Of a stretch of DNA of 64,000 bases, positions 61,232 to 64,000 are shown in pieces (the stretch's first letter is position 1; every line of letters begins with the position of its first letter). Both the position numbers and the translations under genes were made by a program. Origin of the DNA: Trypanosoma brucei gambiense DAL972 (Eukaryota > Euglenozoa > Kinetoplastea > Trypanosomatida > Trypanosomatidae). A model generated the notes under the pieces. That model saw only the letters and a program-made list of their open reading frames with translations. It was not told where the DNA came from and searched no databases. The stretch lies in assembly GCF_000210295.1 (NCBI RefSeq), contig NC_026743.1, positions 3,286,001 through 3,350,000 of the forward strand, written 5' to 3'.

Positions 61232-61583
61232 TGCTTTCCGGAATAGGGAAGGAGAGGGATTGTCGCGCACACGGGCAGGGAGAGGGGCAACAGTTGGTTC
61301 ACAGAAAGATGTACAGAACAACGGAGGCCCGCAGTACGTGCTCAAACTGGCACAGGGACCATACGTTTAAGAACACCAAATTGAAATAAAGGAAACAAAA
61401 AAGTATAATTAGGTGTAAAGAGGGAGTAGGACAAAAGGGGAAACATAGGTGCTATCCCCTGGTGGTGGTGACCCTAGCAACGAAGAACGAGCCACAGTTA
61501 TTCCATAGTTAATGTTTACGACAAATCAAACGCATTTATTTTGTATATAACATTGTCTATGTATTTTCCTTTACGAATTATTT
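61232..61583. other. Spacer
   Basis: About 350 bases between the RRM-like start and the MFS transporter stop, AT-rich near the transporter end. Plus-strand purines at 61240-61260 form a coding-strand pyrimidine tract just upstream of the RRM-like ATG. Confidence 0.65.
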
Positions 61584-63167
61584 CTACGAATTAGCCTTTT
61601 CAGCCTCCTCAGTTTTTTTGTTTCCCCCCGTTTCGCTACCTTCGCTGTCCGCATTGGAGTGAGGTGCACTCGCCTCACGCAACATTATGCAGTAGACGGC
61701 AAGCCAGCACGGAATTGCAAGACCGAGGAATGAGAATATCACAAGAAGAGCATTACGCAGCTGATACTTGCTGACGCAGTGTCCATCCGTGCTATTACCC
61801 GTTTTGTTTATCCACTTGCATAAATTGTCAATGTCGTTTCTGCACTGGGTGTTATTACCATGCGCCGGACATCCTCTCGAGAAGGCATTGTCAGAGAGAT
61901 AACCAGCAAGTGTTGGTGACGGGAAATCGCCTAGCAAGTGAATAAGAAGAACGGAGTAACTCACGGCATATGCCCTTTGATCCCATGGGACCACTGTTAG
62001 TATTGCTGAGTTAATGGGTGCTGTGACTGCAAAGAGAGTAAACACCGAAACCACCAGAAGCGATGTAAACAGCCAAGTAACTTCCATGAACAATGCAGCA
62101 AGTCCTACGGGGACGCTGACGGCAATCATGACGACGCAAAAAAGCTGACACTTCATAGTGCCTGAAGAGCCAAGGCTCCCTCCAAGTTTGTCCACTACAA
62201 CGCCTCCGACGATGGATCCAATGATACCGGTAAGTGCTGTGACACCGCCCATGATCATTGATGCCGTCATGTTGGTAAGCTCCATCGGCCCCTCAACTAG
62301 AAAAGGTATTGACCATACCGAGAGGCCGCCGATTACGAAGCAGTACATTGCGTAACCGAAGACAACAAGGATATACGCCACGTTCGTAAACAATTGAAGG
62401 GCAGCCTTATGTATCGGGAGGTATTCGTTGTCGCGTTTCTGGCGCATGTTGTATCGTTTGGGGAGGAATACGATAGGAAGCAGAATGGGAGCGGCGGCGA
62501 TCGCAAGGGAGAGAAAGGTTACACGCCAGCCCTCCAGACCCCCTACGGAACCATACGCACCCATCACACCACCGGCAGCCATACCAACCGCTGTCCCGAC
62601 GGGGATCATAGAGTAGAACGTGCCTATCCACGATGTCCGTGACTCGGGCGGTGCAATGGCATCAATCACCGTCACTGTGAAACCAACAAAGGCGGCCTCT
62701 CCCACCCCATCAAAGATTCTGCAGGCGAGAAGGAACTCATACGAGCGTGCCAGGCCGGTTCCAACTAAAGAAGCAACCCATACAATGATGCCTACGGCGA
62801 TGATCCACTTGGATTGTACGACACCTCCGAGCCCAGCGAACAGAGGACAGGCGACCATGAAGCCAATCATGAAGCCTGAGAAAAGCAAGCCGGCCTTCGT
62901 ATCCGTCAGAACATTCGATGACCCCGCGATGGTCGGATCACCCTTAATGACGACTAAACAACCGGCAATGGCTCCGCGGTCGTAATACGTGACGAAGTTG
63001 AGAAGCGTGAAGATGGAAAGAACAATGCGAGGTGTCATGAGCCGCCCCCACCGTGATACAGGTTCCTCGGCAGTAGGATCAACCTCCTCAGGTGTAGTTT
63101 GCACTTCTTCATGTTCGTTCGTTTCGTGGGGATCGTTCCTTTGCGTTTTATCTTCGGAAGCCATCAT
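61584..63167 (-). CDS. Major facilitator transporter, Spinster (SPNS)-like
   Basis: A 527-residue protein starting at tandem ATGs. Cytosolic charged N- and C-termini flank about twelve membrane segments. Spinster features are LLNFVTYYDRGAIAGCLVVI in the first segment (the NY-DR-AG motif), the R-x-FDGVGEAAFVGF segment resembling RxLVGxGEAxF, and GDFPSPTLAGYLSD late in the second half. A Cys-rich loop (CPAHGNNTQCRNDIDNLC) with N-x-T sites lies between the last two segments and is probably extracytosolic. Family role: lysosomal lysophospholipid or sphingosine-phosphate export in animals. The substrate here is unknown. Membrane could be lysosomal or plasma. Confidence 0.88.
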   Translation of the reverse strand: MMASEDKTQRNDPHETNEHEEVQTTPEEVDPTAEEPVSRWGRLMTPRIVLSIFTLLNFVTYYDRGAIAGCLVVIKGDPTIAGSSNVLTDTKAGLLFSGFMIGFMVACPLFAGLGGVVQSKWIIAVGIIVWVASLVGTGLARSYEFLLACRIFDGVGEAAFVGFTVTVIDAIAPPESRTSWIGTFYSMIPVGTAVGMAAGGVMGAYGSVGGLEGWRVTFLSLAIAAAPILLPIVFLPKRYNMRQKRDNEYLPIHKAALQLFTNVAYILVVFGYAMYCFVIGGLSVWSIPFLVEGPMELTNMTASMIMGGVTALTGIIGSIVGGVVVDKLGGSLGSSGTMKCQLFCVVMIAVSVPVGLAALFMEVTWLFTSLLVVSVFTLFAVTAPINSAILTVVPWDQRAYAVSYSVLLIHLLGDFPSPTLAGYLSDNAFSRGCPAHGNNTQCRNDIDNLCKWINKTGNSTDGHCVSKYQLRNALLVIFSFLGLAIPCWLAVYCIMLREASAPHSNADSEGSETGGNKKTEEAEKANS

Positions 63168-63173
63168 TCACTA

Positions 63174-63190
63174 CTGTAGTCGAAAAAAGA
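63174..63190 (-). promoter_or_regulatory. Candidate trans-splice acceptor of the SPNS-like gene
   Basis: The coding strand has a C/T-rich run (plus-strand GAAAAAAGAGGCGGGG, starting near 63180) followed by AG at 63175-63174, seven bases before the first ATG. Confidence 0.45.
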
Positions 63191-63441
63191 GGCGGGGTAT
63201 GGGAGGCTTTGTCCGCTGCTTAGCGGTAAGCGTAGCAATGGATTGAAACAAATGAGAGGGCGAGGTGGGTGTTGTGTGAAAGGCGTGGCGCCTTGCTTTC
63301 ACTTTCTGTTAATAAGCGGTTTGCACAAATGAATCTAAGTGTGTTGTTTATCAACAACTAAAGAAAATAAATAAGTCACGAACGAATAACATAAAGGGAA
63401 GCTCCCATGAACTTGAAAGAATTATCTGTCAGTTGGGCAGG

Positions 63442-64000
63442 TCAGCAGCCTGTGATCCCTCTCAGTGCATGTAGTGCAGAGACAACACGGTGTGTTGGAG
63501 GGAGAATGTCAACCAGAGCCCAGGCAGCACGCGCCCACTCACCCTGCTTTTCTGTATTGTTGATGTGAAGATAGAAGACGGAATTGTTCCACGCCTCGAC
63601 CGTAAAATATTCCAAAAGGAGTAGGGCGAAAGCGGAGGAGTTATTGGCGGTTACGCCCCTTTCCCCAACCGCACCGTAGCGCCCAAGAAAGGTGCCGACG
63701 GTAATACCCATCACGGGAAGAGAAAGGAAACTCATGAGGTGCTGCAGTACGCACATTTGCTCTTTTCTGTCGGATCCCAAAGTGAAGGCTTTGTACAGGC
63801 AAGAGAGGTTCTTTGTAAGGGTTTCAGCAACCGCTTCCTCTTCACCCGCCCGAACCTCAGTGGAAGCCGCAACTCTTTCCATTAAGTCGAGCGAGGCTTT
63901 CGCAAACAGCCCCATGGCGAATTCTCGTAAATAGGAACATTCTGTTGGGACACGGGATGCCTCGAACGTGGCGGCCTCTGCCAGCGCCTCGTAAACATTA
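63442..64000 (-). CDS. C-terminal part of a hypothetical helical protein, truncated by the window edge
   Basis: The frame is open from the stop at 63442 through to the right edge. An internal ATG is at 63915, but 28 further in-frame codons precede it without a stop, so the gene very likely continues beyond the window. The 185 visible residues are mostly helical, with Ala/Leu/Glu-rich stretches. Hydrophobic patches (LQHLMSFLSLPVMGITVGTFLG) are too polar overall for firm membrane spans. No signal or family motif was recognised. It could be the end of a vesicle-trafficking or scaffold-type helical protein, but nothing in the sequence fixes this. Confidence 0.75.
   Translation of the reverse strand, partial: NVYEALAEAATFEASRVPTECSYLREFAMGLFAKASLDLMERVAASTEVRAGEEEAVAETLTKNLSCLYKAFTLGSDRKEQMCVLQHLMSFLSLPVMGITVGTFLGRYGAVGERGVTANNSSAFALLLLEYFTVEAWNNSVFYLHINNTEKQGEWARAAWALVDILPPTHRVVSALHALRGITGC

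Noticed and set aside
178..64000. All plus-strand frames as genes
   Set aside because: Each is short, mostly overlaps a confident minus-strand gene or a simple-sequence spacer, and none shows a recognisable domain; a strand switch is not supported in this window.

Overview
The window looks like nuclear DNA of an African trypanosome, most likely the Trypanosoma brucei complex. I infer this from the gene content and from remembered similarity to published T. brucei proteins (short GSK3, aconitase, PF20, RP2, GPI8, mevalonate-diphosphate decarboxylase). No search was run. All supported genes, about 32, lie on the minus strand, so transcription runs from the right end to the left end. The genes are intronless and separated by AT-rich, microsatellite-bearing, polypurine/polypyrimidine-rich spacers. 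This is the expected form of a kinetoplastid polycistronic unit processed by spliced-leader trans-splicing and polyadenylation. There are no operons, ribosome binding sites or conventional promoters to call.

Layout from left to right. 0-10 kb: GSK3, a 680-residue conserved unknown, and an NTF2+RRM (G3BP-like) protein. 10-25 kb: two small zinc-binding proteins, a mitochondrial-type DnaJ, a FAM221-like protein, ATP12 (F1-ATPase assembly), GPI8 (GPI transamidase catalytic subunit), a TTLL9-type tubulin glutamylase, and a large helical protein and an unknown separated by a 100-N assembly gap. 26-34 kb: a nucleotide-sugar transporter, two small mitochondrial-looking proteins, a possible 65-residue Cys protein, a PAP2 lipid phosphatase, a 125-residue unknown and tubulin cofactor B. 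34-50 kb: PF20/SPAG16, nuclear-type uracil-DNA glycosylase, a KCTD-like BTB protein, a PPR-like protein, aconitase and RP2. 49-64 kb: a TMEM135-like membrane protein, a secreted Asp-box-like protein, V-ATPase subunit C, a 5-kb gene-poor island, mevalonate-diphosphate decarboxylase, an RRM-like protein, a Spinster-like MFS transporter and a truncated gene at the right edge.

Functional themes are flagellum/microtubule (PF20, RP2, TTLL9, TBCB), mitochondrion (ATP12, DnaJ, PPR, aconitase and several small presequence-bearing proteins) and secretory pathway/lipid (GPI8, nucleotide-sugar transporter, PAP2, MVD). Gene order in such units normally does not reflect shared function.

The most unusual part is about 53.9-58.8 kb. 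It is GC-richer than the other spacers and full of short broken reading frames on both strands, with no intact long gene. It could be a decayed retroelement or a decayed large gene. At its right end a good splice-acceptor-like tract stands directly before a 108-codon ATG frame. Many published-style starts are internal to longer open frames. Starts given here are the first real ATG (CAT on the plus strand) of each frame unless stated.
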